A DNA stretch of 64,000 nucleotides from the NCBI GenBank assembly GCA_027682205.1, contig JAQDAD010000003.1, positions 1 through 64,000 of the forward strand, given 5' to 3'. Each line of letters opens with the position of its first letter. Position 1 is the first letter of the stretch. The stretch is from Streptococcaceae bacterium AF54-32pH5A. GTDB lineage: Bacteria > Bacillota > Bacilli > Lactobacillales > Streptococcaceae. Under the pieces are notes generated by a model. It worked only from the letters and a program-made list of their open reading frames with translations, searched no databases and had not been told where the DNA came from. Positions 7,754-16,173 of the stretch are shown piece after piece. The translations under genes were made by a program, and so were the position numbers.

Positions 7754-10012
7754 TTATTCTTCTTTTTCAGAAGCAATCTCTTCTATTTTTTCAGTTTTTT
7801 TGGCAGATTTGATTTGAATCTTACCATTGCTTGTCATGACGGCCTTGAGATCCTTTTCGCTTGGATTTTCAAGGTAGTAGTCTGTGATAGCATCCTCGAT
7901 ATGGTCTTGAATAGTACGACGGAGTGGGCGAGCTCCCATTTTTGGATCATAACCTAGGTCAACCAACTTTTCCTTGACTTTGTCTGTCACTTCGAGGTGG
8001 ATGTTATTGCTAGAGAGGCGTTTGTTAACATCTGCTAGCATGAGTTCGACGATTTGGAGAAGGTTGTCCTTGCTGAGAGCTTTGAACTCGATGATGCCGT
8101 CAAAACGGTTCATAAACTCTGGACTAAAGAAGTTGCCGAGTTCACCGAGAACAGAGTTGGTTCGCCCTTCACGAGCAGCTCCAAAACCAACGCTGGCTTC
8201 GGCCTTACCAGTCCCAGCATTTGAGGTCATGATAATGATAGCATCTTTAAAGCTAACTGTACGTCCTTGCCCATCTGTCAAACGACCATCGTCCAAGACT
8301 TGAAGGAACATGTGCATGACATCAGGGTGAGCTTTTTCCACTTCATCTAGAAGGATGAGAGAATAGGGATTACGGCGAACTTTTTCTGTTAATTGACCCG
8401 CTTCATCGTAGCCTACATAGCCTGGAGGGGCTCCGACCAATTTAGCCACGCTGTGTTTTTCCATGTATTCGCTCATATCAAAGCGAATCATGCTATCAGC
8501 TGAACCAAAAAGTTCAATGGCTAGTTGTTTGGAAAGTTCTGTCTTACCGACTCCAGTTGGTCCGACAAAGAGGAAACTTCCGATTGGGCGGTTAGGAGTT
8601 CCAAGTCCAACACGATTACGACGGATGGCTTTGGCAATCTTATCGACAGCTTCATCTTGACCAATGACATGAGCTTTGAGGTCGTCTGCTAGATGGATAA
8701 GCTGAGACTGTTCTTTTTCTTTGAGTTCCCCAACAGGGATATTGGTTTTCTGCTCGATGATGTGTTCAATCGTTTTCTCACTGATGATAGGAGTATCCTG
8801 ATCGGTCACCTTGTTCTTTTGCATTTCCTTGTACTTGGCAATCTGATCACGGAAGTAGGCAGCTTTTTCAAAGTCTTCCTCTCGTGTAGCTTGAGCCTTG
8901 AGATTCTCAGCCTCAATTAAACGCTGGTCAATCACTTTAGGATCAACAAAGTTCAGCGTCAGATTCATTTTTGAACCGGCTTCGTCCAAAAGGTCAATAG
9001 CCTTGTCGGGTAAGAAACGGTCTTGGATGTAACGATTGGACAGATTAGCAGCTGCCTCGATAGCAGCATCAGTATACTTGACGTGATGGTAGTCTTCGTA
9101 TTTCTTTTGAATCCCTTTGAGGATGATAATGGTTTCTTCGACAGTTGGTTCATCTACCTTGACAGGTTGCATACGGCGTTCAAGGGCTGCGTCCTTTTCA
9201 ATGATGCGGTATTCATTGAGAGTAGTAGCACCGACTAATTGCAATTCACCACGGGCAAGGACAGGTTTGAGGATATTTCCTGCATCCATATTGCCATCGC
9301 CAGCAGATCCTGCACCGACAATTTCATGGATTTCATCAATAAAGAGAATGACGTCTTCACGTTTGCGAATCTCTTCCATGAGTTTTTGCATACGTTCTTC
9401 AAATTGGCCTCGGATACCTGTTCCTTGAACTAGACTGACCACATCCAAACGGATGACTTGCTTGCCTTGGAGTTTATGGGGAACATCACCATCAACGATT
9501 TTCTGAGCTAAACCTTCGACAACGGCTGTTTTACCAACACCAGGTTCACCGATGAGGACAGGATTGTTCTTGGTTCGACGGTTGAGGATTTCGATAACGC
9601 GGATAATCTCCTCATCTCGACCGATAACAGGATCAATATCTCCTCGACGGGCAATCTCGGTTATGTTGATACCATATTCCTCTAGGAGACCTCTTTCTTG
9701 GCTAGGAGGTGTTTGAAGTGGGCCACGGTTTTGAGGTCCGTAGTCCCCATTGCCCCCATATCCTCCACCTGATTGAGTTGGAGGAACGTTATTAGAAGAA
9801 GGTCTGAAATTGTTCAAATCATTGAAAAAGTCTCCAAAAGGATCAAAGTCACGATTGTTCAAGTCAGTCATTCCTTTAAAGAGGGTATTGTTCGGGTCCG
9901 TTTTGATAATTTTATAGCAATTTTGACAGAGATCAATTTGTTTTTGCTGTCCATTAATATTGGTATACAGATGAATTGTTGAGTCGTTAATTTTACAGTT
10001 TTGACAGAGCAT
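7754..10012 (-). CDS. clpE: ATP-dependent Clp protease ATP-binding subunit ClpE
   Basis: Hsp100 unfoldase that feeds substrates to ClpP during heat and other protein-damaging stress. An N-terminal zinc finger has two CxxC pairs (CQNC near residues 3-6 and CQNC near 29-32), the hallmark of ClpE. A glycine/glutamine-rich linker follows, then the first AAA+ domain (GEPGVGKT, Walker B FIDEIHE) and a short middle domain with a UVR-like coiled coil (about residues 370-410). The second AAA+ domain has GPTGVGKT and [12 protein letters not shown]. At 752 residues it is full length. The start has GAGGTAGA upstream. A CtsR operator lies in the promoter region. Confidence 0.97.
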   Translation of the reverse strand: MLCQNCKINDSTIHLYTNINGQQKQIDLCQNCYKIIKTDPNNTLFKGMTDLNNRDFDPFGDFFNDLNNFRPSSNNVPPTQSGGGYGGNGDYGPQNRGPLQTPPSQERGLLEEYGINITEIARRGDIDPVIGRDEEIIRVIEILNRRTKNNPVLIGEPGVGKTAVVEGLAQKIVDGDVPHKLQGKQVIRLDVVSLVQGTGIRGQFEERMQKLMEEIRKREDVILFIDEIHEIVGAGSAGDGNMDAGNILKPVLARGELQLVGATTLNEYRIIEKDAALERRMQPVKVDEPTVEETIIILKGIQKKYEDYHHVKYTDAAIEAAANLSNRYIQDRFLPDKAIDLLDEAGSKMNLTLNFVDPKVIDQRLIEAENLKAQATREEDFEKAAYFRDQIAKYKEMQKNKVTDQDTPIISEKTIEHIIEQKTNIPVGELKEKEQSQLIHLADDLKAHVIGQDEAVDKIAKAIRRNRVGLGTPNRPIGSFLFVGPTGVGKTELSKQLAIELFGSADSMIRFDMSEYMEKHSVAKLVGAPPGYVGYDEAGQLTEKVRRNPYSLILLDEVEKAHPDVMHMFLQVLDDGRLTDGQGRTVSFKDAIIIMTSNAGTGKAEASVGFGAAREGRTNSVLGELGNFFSPEFMNRFDGIIEFKALSKDNLLQIVELMLADVNKRLSSNNIHLEVTDKVKEKLVDLGYDPKMGARPLRRTIQDHIEDAITDYYLENPSEKDLKAVMTSNGKIQIKSAKKTEKIEEIASEKEE

Positions 10013-10053
10013 ACATCTACCTCATTTCATTCTTATGCTTGGCCCAAGAAAAA

Positions 10054-10070
10054 GGTCAAAAATAGTCAAA
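10054..10070 (+). promoter_or_regulatory. CtsR operator of clpE
   Basis: GGTCAAAAATAGTCAAA matches the CtsR heptad direct repeat (GGTCAAAnAnRGTCAAA) with no mismatch. It sits between the predicted clpE promoter and its start codon, so CtsR bound here would block early transcription until heat stress inactivates it. Confidence 0.92.
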
Positions 10071-10083
10071 GTTTTATACTCTC

Positions 10084-10111
10084 ATTATAGCATGATTAAG
10101 GTGTAAAGCAA
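10084..10111 (-). promoter_or_regulatory. Promoter of clpE
   Basis: On the minus strand TTGCTT (10106-10111), 16 bp, then TATAAT (10084-10089). The CtsR site follows directly downstream. Confidence 0.75.
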
Positions 10112-10181
10112 GTAAAAAGATTGGGAAGTGGTCGTTTTTATAAGAGAGATTCATGGGAAATCAAGCGACTTTGAAGGTAAG

Positions 10182-10201
10182 AAAAAATCCCATTTGTGGG
10201 G
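10182..10201 (-). terminator. Probable terminator of the DUF1797 gene
   Basis: On the minus strand CCCA CAAA TGGG is followed by ATTTTTTC, about 50 bases past the stop. The stem is short, so confidence is moderate. Confidence 0.6.
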
Positions 10202-10250
10202 ACAAAAAGGATTCTCGTTCATCAGTCAGGTTTTCCCTGCTACTTTTTTA

Positions 10251-10481
10251 TTAGTAAAGGAGTTCGTAGATCTCCATTGCAATCAAATCAATGCTATCAA
10301 AAGTATAGGTTTCACGTGCTTCAACATCGCGAAGGGTGAAGAGTGATCCGTTTTCTTCGTCGTGGCTGTAGGCAACTTCTGCGACAACAACTCCTTCACG
10401 TTCAAAATTACGTTTTAGATTTCCGCCATCTTTTGTCATAGCTTCTAGGCGGTTGATGATTCTAACCAAATGTGATTCCAT
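10251..10481 (-). CDS. DUF1797 (YkuJ-like) family protein
   Basis: A 76-residue protein (MESHLVRIINRLEAM ... DLIAMEIYELLY) resembling the Bacillus YkuJ/DUF1797 family across its length, notably the C-terminal FDSIDLIAMEIYELL segment. Its role is unknown. GGAGGAGAATC precedes the ATG, and TGGTAAAAT upstream on the minus strand is a plausible extended -10. It is a single-gene unit. Confidence 0.85.
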   Translation of the reverse strand: MESHLVRIINRLEAMTKDGGNLKRNFEREGVVVAEVAYSHDEENGSLFTLRDVEARETYTFDSIDLIAMEIYELLY

Positions 10482-10609
10482 TATGATTCTCCTCCATTTC
10501 TTATCGTTTCTATTTTACCATAAACCACGGGGACTTGACTAGAAAAAACTAAGATTTCTCGCTATTTCTCTTTTGCATAAAATTATTGGTGAAAACCAGT
10601 GAAAAAATA

Positions 10610-10638
10610 TTGTATTTTAATTCAAATCATGTTATAAT
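10610..10638 (+). promoter_or_regulatory. Promoter of the amino-acid ABC transporter operon
   Basis: TTGTAT (10610-10615), 17 bp, then TGTTATAAT (TATAAT at 10633-10638), an extended -10 promoter. Confidence 0.75.
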
Positions 10639-10671
10639 CATACAATCTGATATTTAGAAAGCTGAATTTAT

Positions 10672-11355
10672 ATGAATTTTTCCTTTTTACCAAAGTATTT
10701 ACCTTATTTTAATTATGGTGCTCTTATCACTGTAGTGATTTGAATTCTGGTAGTCTTTTTCGGTACCATTCTAGGTGTCTTATTGGCCTTTGCTCAACGC
10801 TCACGTTTTAAACCTCTTGTCTGGTTTGCAAATGTTTATGTATGGATTTTCCGAGGAACACCGATGATGGTTCAGATCATGATTGCCTTTGCTCTTATGC
10901 ATATCAATGCTCCGACTATCCAAGTGGGAATTTTAGGAGTTGATCTCTCTCGTTTGATTCCTGGTATTCTGATTATCTCGATGAACAGTGGAGCTTACGT
11001 TTCGGAAACTGTTCGTGCGGGGATCAATGCGGTTCCTAAAGGGCAGTTAGAGGCAGCTTATTCCTTAGGTATTCGTCCCAAAAATGCTATGCGTTATGTT
11101 ATTTTGCCACAGGCAATTAAGAATATTCTGCCAGCATTGGGAAATGAATTTATCACCATTATCAAGGATAGTTCCCTCTTGTCAGCGATTGGGGTAATGG
11201 AGTTGTGGAATGGTGCAACGACAGTAGCAACGACGACCTATCTACCCTTAACGCCTCTCTTATTTGCAGCCTTTTATTACTTGATTATGACTTCTGTTTT
11301 GACAGTGGCTTTGAAGGCATTTGAAAATTACATTGGACAAGGAGACAAGAAATAA
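10672..11355 (+). pseudogene. Amino-acid ABC transporter permease interrupted by an in-frame TGA
   Basis: The frame from ATG 10672 reads MNFSFLPKYLPYFNYG then a hydrophobic stretch, hits TGA at 10741-10743 (codon 24), and continues in the same frame as a normal polar-amino-acid permease to 11355. The remainder carries the EAA-type loop ISMNSGAYVSETVRAGI...GQLEAAYSLG. A single C-to-G change in a TCA serine codon would explain it. The only restart with an accepted codon is TTG 10783, which would remove the first membrane helix. The stop overlaps the ATG of the ATPase gene (TAATG), so coupling may also suffer. A sequencing error cannot be excluded. No substrate-binding protein gene is adjacent. 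Confidence 0.85.
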
Positions 11356-12089
11356 TGACAGAAACCTTGATAAAAATTGAAGAACTACATAAGTCTTTTG
11401 GGAAAAATGAAATTTTAAAAGGAATCAACCTTGAGATCAAAAGAGGGGAAGTCGTGGTGATTATCGGTCCGTCAGGGAGCGGGAAGTCAACCCTTCTTCG
11501 TTCGATGAATCTGCTCGAAGAAGCAAGTAAGGGAAAGGTTATCTTTGAAGGTGTCGATATTACGGATAAGAAGAATGACCTTTTTGCCATGCGTGAAAAG
11601 ATGGGCATGGTATTCCAACAATTCAACCTCTTTCCAAATATGACGGTCATGGAAAACATCACCCTGTCTCCAATCAAAACCAAAGGAGAAAGCAAGGAAG
11701 TTGCGGAGAAAAGAGCGCAAGAACTGCTAGAAAAAGTTGGCTTGCCAGATAAGGCGACGGCCTATCCACAGAGTTTGTCAGGTGGTCAGCAACAACGGAT
11801 TGCCATTGCACGTGGACTTGCTATGGAACCAGATGTTTTGCTCTTTGATGAGCCGACTTCAGCCCTAGACCCTGAGATGGTTGGAGAAGTTCTAGCTGTT
11901 ATGCAAGACCTCGCTAAGTCAGGGATGACTATGGTGATTGTGACGCATGAAATGGGCTTTGCGCGTGAGGTAGCAGACCGTGTTATCTTTATGGCAGATG
12001 GGGTTGTTGTCGAAGATGGAAGGCCAGAGGAGATTTTTGACCAAACAAAAGAACAACGGACCAAGGATTTTTTGAGTAAGGTTTTGTAA
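11355..12089 (+). CDS. Amino-acid ABC transporter ATP-binding protein (GlnQ-like)
   Basis: Cytoplasmic ATPase of a polar amino-acid importer. Walker [10 protein letters not shown]-loop [15 protein letters not shown], signature LSGGQQQR, Walker [14 protein letters not shown] and the switch histidine TH are all intact. 244 residues is typical. It begins with TAATG overlapping the stop of the preceding permease gene, so it should be translated by coupling. The permease is interrupted, so this ATPase may lack its natural partner in this strain. Confidence 0.95.
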   Translation: MTETLIKIEELHKSFGKNEILKGINLEIKRGEVVVIIGPSGSGKSTLLRSMNLLEEASKGKVIFEGVDITDKKNDLFAMREKMGMVFQQFNLFPNMTVMENITLSPIKTKGESKEVAEKRAQELLEKVGLPDKATAYPQSLSGGQQQRIAIARGLAMEPDVLLFDEPTSALDPEMVGEVLAVMQDLAKSGMTMVIVTHEMGFAREVADRVIFMADGVVVEDGRPEEIFDQTKEQRTKDFLSKVL

Positions 12090-12122
12090 GACCTCATTTT
12101 TAGAAGAAATGGAGCAGAAATC

Positions 12123-12443
12123 ATGGCTTCAAGTAAGGAATATTTAGCCTTTATTCTCAATCAGCTATCGGAGTTAGAGGAGATGAGTTATCGTCCAATG
12201 ATGGGAGAGTATATCCTTTATTATCGTGGGAAGATTATTGGGGGAATCTATGATAATCGTTTGTTACTGAAGCCTGTGAAGGTAGTCATGGATCAACTGG
12301 GCCAGACAAGACTCGAACGTCCTTATGAAGGAGCCAAAGAGATGATTTTGCTAGAAGACCTTGAAGATAGGTCATTTCTAGCGAAACTAATCAAGGATAT
12401 GTATGAAGTCTTACCGGCTCCAAAAGTTAAAAAGAAAGCATGA
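12123..12443 (+). CDS. TfoX/Sxy N-terminal domain protein
   Basis: A 106-residue protein matching the TfoX N-terminal fold (SYRPMMGEYILYYRGKIIGGIYDNRLLLKP). Family members in Proteobacteria affect competence, but short stand-alone versions in streptococci have no established role. It lies 33 bases after the ATPase gene with a GGAG ribosome site and is closed by a terminator, so it is probably the last gene of the transporter operon. Confidence 0.85.
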   Translation: MASSKEYLAFILNQLSELEEMSYRPMMGEYILYYRGKIIGGIYDNRLLLKPVKVVMDQLGQTRLERPYEGAKEMILLEDLEDRSFLAKLIKDMYEVLPAPKVKKKA

Positions 12444-12469
12444 CAGATTTACCTAATGTAAATAGGCAT

Positions 12470-12493
12470 AAAAGCTCGAGAAGAGCTTTTTCT
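12470..12493 (+). terminator. Terminator after the tfoX-like gene
   Basis: AAAGCTC GAGA AGAGCTTTTT hairpin with T tail. Confidence 0.85.
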
Positions 12494-12552
12494 TATAGTC
12501 TCAGACTATAAGGTCCATTAGTCAAGAAGTGTTAGAATGACAAGGTATTTTT

Positions 12553-12561
12553 TGATATAAT
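12553..12561 (+). promoter_or_regulatory. Extended -10 promoter of folD
   Basis: TGATATAAT (TATAAT 12556-12561) gives an expected start near 12568 and a 24-nt leader. Confidence 0.65.
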
Positions 12562-12591
12562 AGAGTATATTTGATAGAAAAGAGAAGAAAT

Positions 12592-13449
12592 ATGGCACAG
12601 ATTATTGATGGGAAGGCTCTTGCAGCTAAGTTACAAGGACAGTTGGCTGAAAAGACTGCCAAACTAAAAGAAGAAACAGGTCTAGTTCCAGGTTTGGTGG
12701 TGATTTTGGTGGGAGAAAATCCTGCTAGCCAAGTCTACGTCCGTAACAAGGAACGGTCAGCTCTTGCTGCTGGATTCCGTAGTGAAGTAGTGCGAGTTCC
12801 AGAAACTATTACACAAGAAGAATTGTTAGACTTGATTACCAAATATAATCAAGATCCAGCTTGGCATGGGATTTTGCTCCAGTTGCCTTTACCTAAACAT
12901 ATTGACGAAGAGGCCGTTTTATTAGCCATTGATCCTGAAAAGGATGTGGATGGTTTTCATCCGCTAAACATGGGACGCCTCTGGTCTGGGCATCCAGTTA
13001 TGATTCCTTCAACTCCTGCTGGGATTATGGAGATGTTTCATGAGTATGGGATTGAGTTGGAAGGTAAAAATGCGGTCGTTATTGGTCGTTCAAATATCGT
13101 TGGGAAACCAATGGCTCAGCTTCTTTTAGACAAAAATGCTACTGTTACTTTAACTCATTCCCGTACAAAAGATCTAGCTCAAGTAGCATCGCAAGCGGAT
13201 ATTCTTGTCGTAGCTATCGGTCGTGCCAAGTTTGTGACTGCTGACTTTGTCAAACCAGATGCAGTTGTCATTGATGTAGGTATGAACCGCGATGAAAATG
13301 GCAAGCTTTGTGGAGATGTTGACTATGATGCCGTTGCACCATTTGCCAGTCACATCACACCCGTACCTGGTGGAGTCGGTCCTATGACCATTACCATGCT
13401 GATGGAGCAAACTTATGAAGCAGCACTGAGGACATTGGACAAGGACTAG
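12592..13449 (+). CDS. folD: Bifunctional methylenetetrahydrofolate dehydrogenase/cyclohydrolase FolD
   Basis: Interconverts 5,10-methylene- and 10-formyl-tetrahydrofolate with NADP, supplying one-carbon units. Visible signatures are the substrate-loop YVRNK (K is catalytic), [18 protein letters not shown], the NADP-binding GRSNIVGKP, and the C-terminal [11 protein letters not shown] start at ATG 12592 ([10 protein letters not shown]), preceded by AGAGAAG; the frame extends to a TTG at 12571 that is probably not used. 285 residues. Four bases separate it from the next gene, so they form an operon. Confidence 0.96.
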   Translation: MAQIIDGKALAAKLQGQLAEKTAKLKEETGLVPGLVVILVGENPASQVYVRNKERSALAAGFRSEVVRVPETITQEELLDLITKYNQDPAWHGILLQLPLPKHIDEEAVLLAIDPEKDVDGFHPLNMGRLWSGHPVMIPSTPAGIMEMFHEYGIELEGKNAVVIGRSNIVGKPMAQLLLDKNATVTLTHSRTKDLAQVASQADILVVAIGRAKFVTADFVKPDAVVIDVGMNRDENGKLCGDVDYDAVAPFASHITPVPGGVGPMTITMLMEQTYEAALRTLDKD

Positions 13450-13453
13450 GAAG

Positions 13454-14227
13454 ATGAAATTCGTATTTGATCTGGATGGGACGCTGTCTTTTGACTATAT
13501 GACCATAGATGAGGAGATTAAGCAGGTTCTTTTAAAAGCTAGCGATTATGGGCATGAGGTTGTATTTGCTTCAGCTCGCTCTTATCGGGATTGTTTGGGC
13601 TTGTTGGGTCCTGAACTCAGTCAGCGTTTGGTTATAGGTTTGAATGGTGGCGTAGCCTATTATCTGGGGAAAGCTATCTATGAAAGAAATCTCGATGCTA
13701 GAGTTTATCAGGCGCTAGTGGATTATTGCCAGACCTATAATCTCACTTTCTTTGTGGACGATTGCTTTGACTATAGTGGTCAGATCGTGGAGAAGATTCC
13801 ATTTATCTCTAGCGTGGATCCCCTAAAGGTAGCTCGTCATCAGAAACTCGAGGACTTGGGTACTCCGATTAAGGTTGTCGTTTATATGGGAGATCATGAG
13901 GATTTGCTTGATGACCTGCTTGGACAGTTAGAAAGACTGGGGCAGGCTCATCTGTCCTATCATGCGCATGAAAAGTGCCTTTATGTCAACCCCTTGGACA
14001 CTCATAAGGCGACAACTGTTGAAAAGTTGTGTGGAGAGAACTTTATTGCTTTTGGAAATGACCAAAACGATATTGAACTGTTTAAAACGTCTCTTTATTC
14101 AGTCCAGATAGGAGATTTCGCAGGCCTTAGTCCATATGCAGATGAAACGGTTGAGCTAAAAGGAGAACCTTCTCCAGCAGTAGCAGCTAAAATCTTACAG
14201 ACCTTTGCGGAATTTAAGGGAAAATAG
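13454..14227 (+). CDS. HAD-superfamily phosphatase (Cof type)
   Basis: Begins MKFVFDLDGTL, the DxDGT nucleophile motif of HAD phosphatases, and ends with the motif GNDQNDIELF (DxxxD metal site), with a C2-type cap between. The substrate is probably a small phosphorylated metabolite and cannot be named. 257 residues. It lies four bases after folD, with AGGA before the ATG. Confidence 0.88.
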   Translation: MKFVFDLDGTLSFDYMTIDEEIKQVLLKASDYGHEVVFASARSYRDCLGLLGPELSQRLVIGLNGGVAYYLGKAIYERNLDARVYQALVDYCQTYNLTFFVDDCFDYSGQIVEKIPFISSVDPLKVARHQKLEDLGTPIKVVVYMGDHEDLLDDLLGQLERLGQAHLSYHAHEKCLYVNPLDTHKATTVEKLCGENFIAFGNDQNDIELFKTSLYSVQIGDFAGLSPYADETVELKGEPSPAVAAKILQTFAEFKGK

Positions 14228-14230
14228 ATA

Positions 14231-14254
14231 AAAGGAGGTATGAACCTCCTTTTG
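14231..14254 (+). terminator. Terminator after the folD operon
   Basis: AAAGGAGG TATGAA CCTCCTTTT hairpin with TTTTG. Confidence 0.8.
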
Positions 14255-14281
14255 TAGTATAATGGAGTGAGAGGTGATTAG

Positions 14282-15103
14282 ATGATTTTAAAAATTTATA
14301 ATGGAGAATATAGTTTACAATGGGATGGAATATATCACTTAGCACTAATTGATTATCCAAATATTCAAGAGTGGGAATTAGAAAAAATTGCTAAATTTAT
14401 AGCTTACGAAAAACTTCATAAACGTCAAACAAGTATCGAGTGTACTGATTCTTGTTTAAAAAAAGAGATTTTAGATTACCTCTGTCAGCATCCCTTTCTG
14501 CCACCATTTACCCCTACAGATAAAAGAGTAGCCTCGACCTATGACCTACATAAGAGGTTAGTGACTTCAGACTACTGTAGTCATACTACTACTATAGATG
14601 CAGCGGTCTCTATTTTTAAAACTGGTCAGCTCTTATCTGCTGTGAACGCCTTTGGGCGAGATGCTGAAGAGTTGGTTTTGGATAGTAGAAATGCTGCATC
14701 GGATCCGATAGATTATTTTGACTATGTCATGTTAGGGTGGTCAAATACAAGTTCTGGTTATCGATTAGCGATGGAGCGTTTATTAGGTCGAGCTACTTCA
14801 GATAAAGAATTACAAGACAAGTTTATTCCGGGAGTAAGTTTTCATTTTATCTATACAGATTTGATTAAAGTTCCTGGTTATATTTTTGATGGTTACCATG
14901 TTGCAAAAATTAAGGACATGCTTAATTTATTAAGTGAGTTGTATATTTGTATTATTCCAACTCATAATAAGAGCCAATTTGAAAATATTATTCCAACTAA
15001 AATACAATATAGAGTGCATTATCTTGACTATGATGGAGAAGACTTAGAAGAGTGGACTAAGAAAGTCTATCAAGTTGTTTTAAAACAATCAGATAAAGGA
15101 TAG
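14282..15103 (+). CDS. Unrecognised 273-residue protein, possibly ADP-ribosyltransferase-like
   Basis: I do not recognise this protein with confidence. It has no signal peptide or membrane segment. The middle (about residues 96-125) reads SHTTTIDAAVSIFKTGQLLS followed later by SFHFIYTDLIKVPGYIFDG. This faintly recalls the H-T...I...G-LLS start of DarT/DUF4433-type ADP-ribosyltransferases, but that is only a resemblance by eye. The gene looks more AT-rich than its neighbours. TATAAT at 14258-14263 and GAGGTGA before the ATG support independent expression. The nnrD gene begins 14 bases after its stop. Confidence 0.75.
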   Translation: MILKIYNGEYSLQWDGIYHLALIDYPNIQEWELEKIAKFIAYEKLHKRQTSIECTDSCLKKEILDYLCQHPFLPPFTPTDKRVASTYDLHKRLVTSDYCSHTTTIDAAVSIFKTGQLLSAVNAFGRDAEELVLDSRNAASDPIDYFDYVMLGWSNTSSGYRLAMERLLGRATSDKELQDKFIPGVSFHFIYTDLIKVPGYIFDGYHVAKIKDMLNLLSELYICIIPTHNKSQFENIIPTKIQYRVHYLDYDGEDLEEWTKKVYQVVLKQSDKG

Positions 15104-15117
15104 TTGAGGAAAAAACG

Positions 15118-15969
15118 ATGAAAGTGATTGATCAAACTTTACTAGAAAAAATCATTGTAGAACGGCCACGTCACAGTCATAAGGGGGATTACGGTCGCCT
15201 GCTCTTGCTGGGAGGAACCTATCCTTATGGGGGTGCTATCATCATGTCAGCCATTGCAGCTGTTAAGAGTGGGGCTGGTTTGGCGACTATTGGCACGGAT
15301 AAGGAGAATATCCCAGCTCTGCACAGCCATTTACCTGAAGCCATGGCTTTTTCTCTAAAGGATAAAGCATTACTAAAGGAACAGATGGAGAAAGCAGAAG
15401 TTGTCTTGCTAGGTCCGGGTCTGCGAGAGGATGCATTCGGAGAAGAACTTGTAAGACGAGTCTTTGACAGTCTTAGAAAAGATCAGATTTTGCTTATAGA
15501 TGGTGGTGCTTTGGGCATCTTAGCAAAAGGTCAGTTAGCATTTCCGTCCAGTCAGCTCATCCTAACTCCCCACCAAAAGGAATGGGAAAGATTGTCTGGT
15601 ATAGTTCTTGACCATCAAAATACGGAGACGACTGCTGGGGCTCTCTCAGCTTTTCCTCAAGGCACGATTCTAGTTGAGAAAGGTCCAGCAACTCGTATCT
15701 GGCAAGCTGGCAAACCTGAATGTTATCAATTAGAAGTTGGAGGCCCCTATCAAGCAACTGGTGGGATGGGAGATACTCTGGCTGGGATGATTGCAGGTTT
15801 TGCAGGTCAGTTTCATCAAGCCAGTCTTTATGAGAGAGTGGTGGTAGCGACCTATCTTCATTCAGCTATCGCACAAGAACTAGCTCAAGAACACTATCTT
15901 GTCTTGCCAACGGAAATTAGCAAGGCTATACCGAAAACAATGAAAACAATATCTCAAAAAGGCAACTGA
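15118..15969 (+). CDS. nnrD: ADP-dependent NAD(P)H-hydrate dehydratase
   Basis: Repairs hydrated NAD(P)H, a damaged cofactor form, using ADP. It is a ribokinase-like YjeF C-terminal domain protein: N-terminal SHKGDYGRLLLLGGT, central LLGPGL, LTPHQKEW, and the nucleotide-site motif GGMGDTLAG near residue 218. 283 residues, no epimerase domain fused. GAGGAAAA precedes the ATG. A terminator overlaps its stop codon. Confidence 0.93.
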   Translation: MKVIDQTLLEKIIVERPRHSHKGDYGRLLLLGGTYPYGGAIIMSAIAAVKSGAGLATIGTDKENIPALHSHLPEAMAFSLKDKALLKEQMEKAEVVLLGPGLREDAFGEELVRRVFDSLRKDQILLIDGGALGILAKGQLAFPSSQLILTPHQKEWERLSGIVLDHQNTETTAGALSAFPQGTILVEKGPATRIWQAGKPECYQLEVGGPYQATGGMGDTLAGMIAGFAGQFHQASLYERVVVATYLHSAIAQELAQEHYLVLPTEISKAIPKTMKTISQKGN

Positions 15970-15988
15970 AATCTTAATTGCCTTTTTA
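15957..15988 (+). terminator. Terminator overlapping the nnrD stop
   Basis: AAAGGCAA / TTGCCTTT stem with a 12-nt loop, followed by TTTT. The stop codon is inside the loop region. Confidence 0.8.
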
Positions 15989-15993
15989 TGTTT

Positions 15994-16146
15994 TTACAGT
16001 TGCTTTGTTTTTCTGGTAACATTTTCAAATACCTCAGAACCAGTAACCAACTTCTGAACTTGCGAGAAATTCTCACTTTTAAGGTCTTGATTTTTAATCA
16101 AACTCACAAATGAAGTGAGATTGTTATCAAAGTTGAGGGGTGTCAA
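15994..16146 (-). pseudogene. Possible gene remnant (50 codons, C-terminal-like) opposite the dinG promoter
   Basis: The minus strand between nnrD and dinG holds an open frame reading (L)TPLNFDNNLTSFVSLIKNQ through to KTKQL and a TAA at 15994-15996. The amino-acid mix looks like the end of a real protein rather than random sequence. The only possible start is a TTG at 16146 with no ribosome site, and a stop lies just upstream in frame. I read it as a decayed gene tail, not a functional gene; the parent family is not recognised. Confidence 0.3.
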
Positions 16147-16168
16147 ATCATGCTTTTTTTGATATAAT
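16140..16168 (+). promoter_or_regulatory. Promoter of dinG, probably giving a leaderless mRNA
   Basis: GTGTCA (16140-16145, 4/6 to TTGACA), 17 bp, then TGATATAAT (TATAAT 16163-16168). Only five bases separate the -10 from the ATG at 16174, so transcription would start at or beside the start codon. Confidence 0.7.
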
Positions 16169-16173
16169 TTTTA

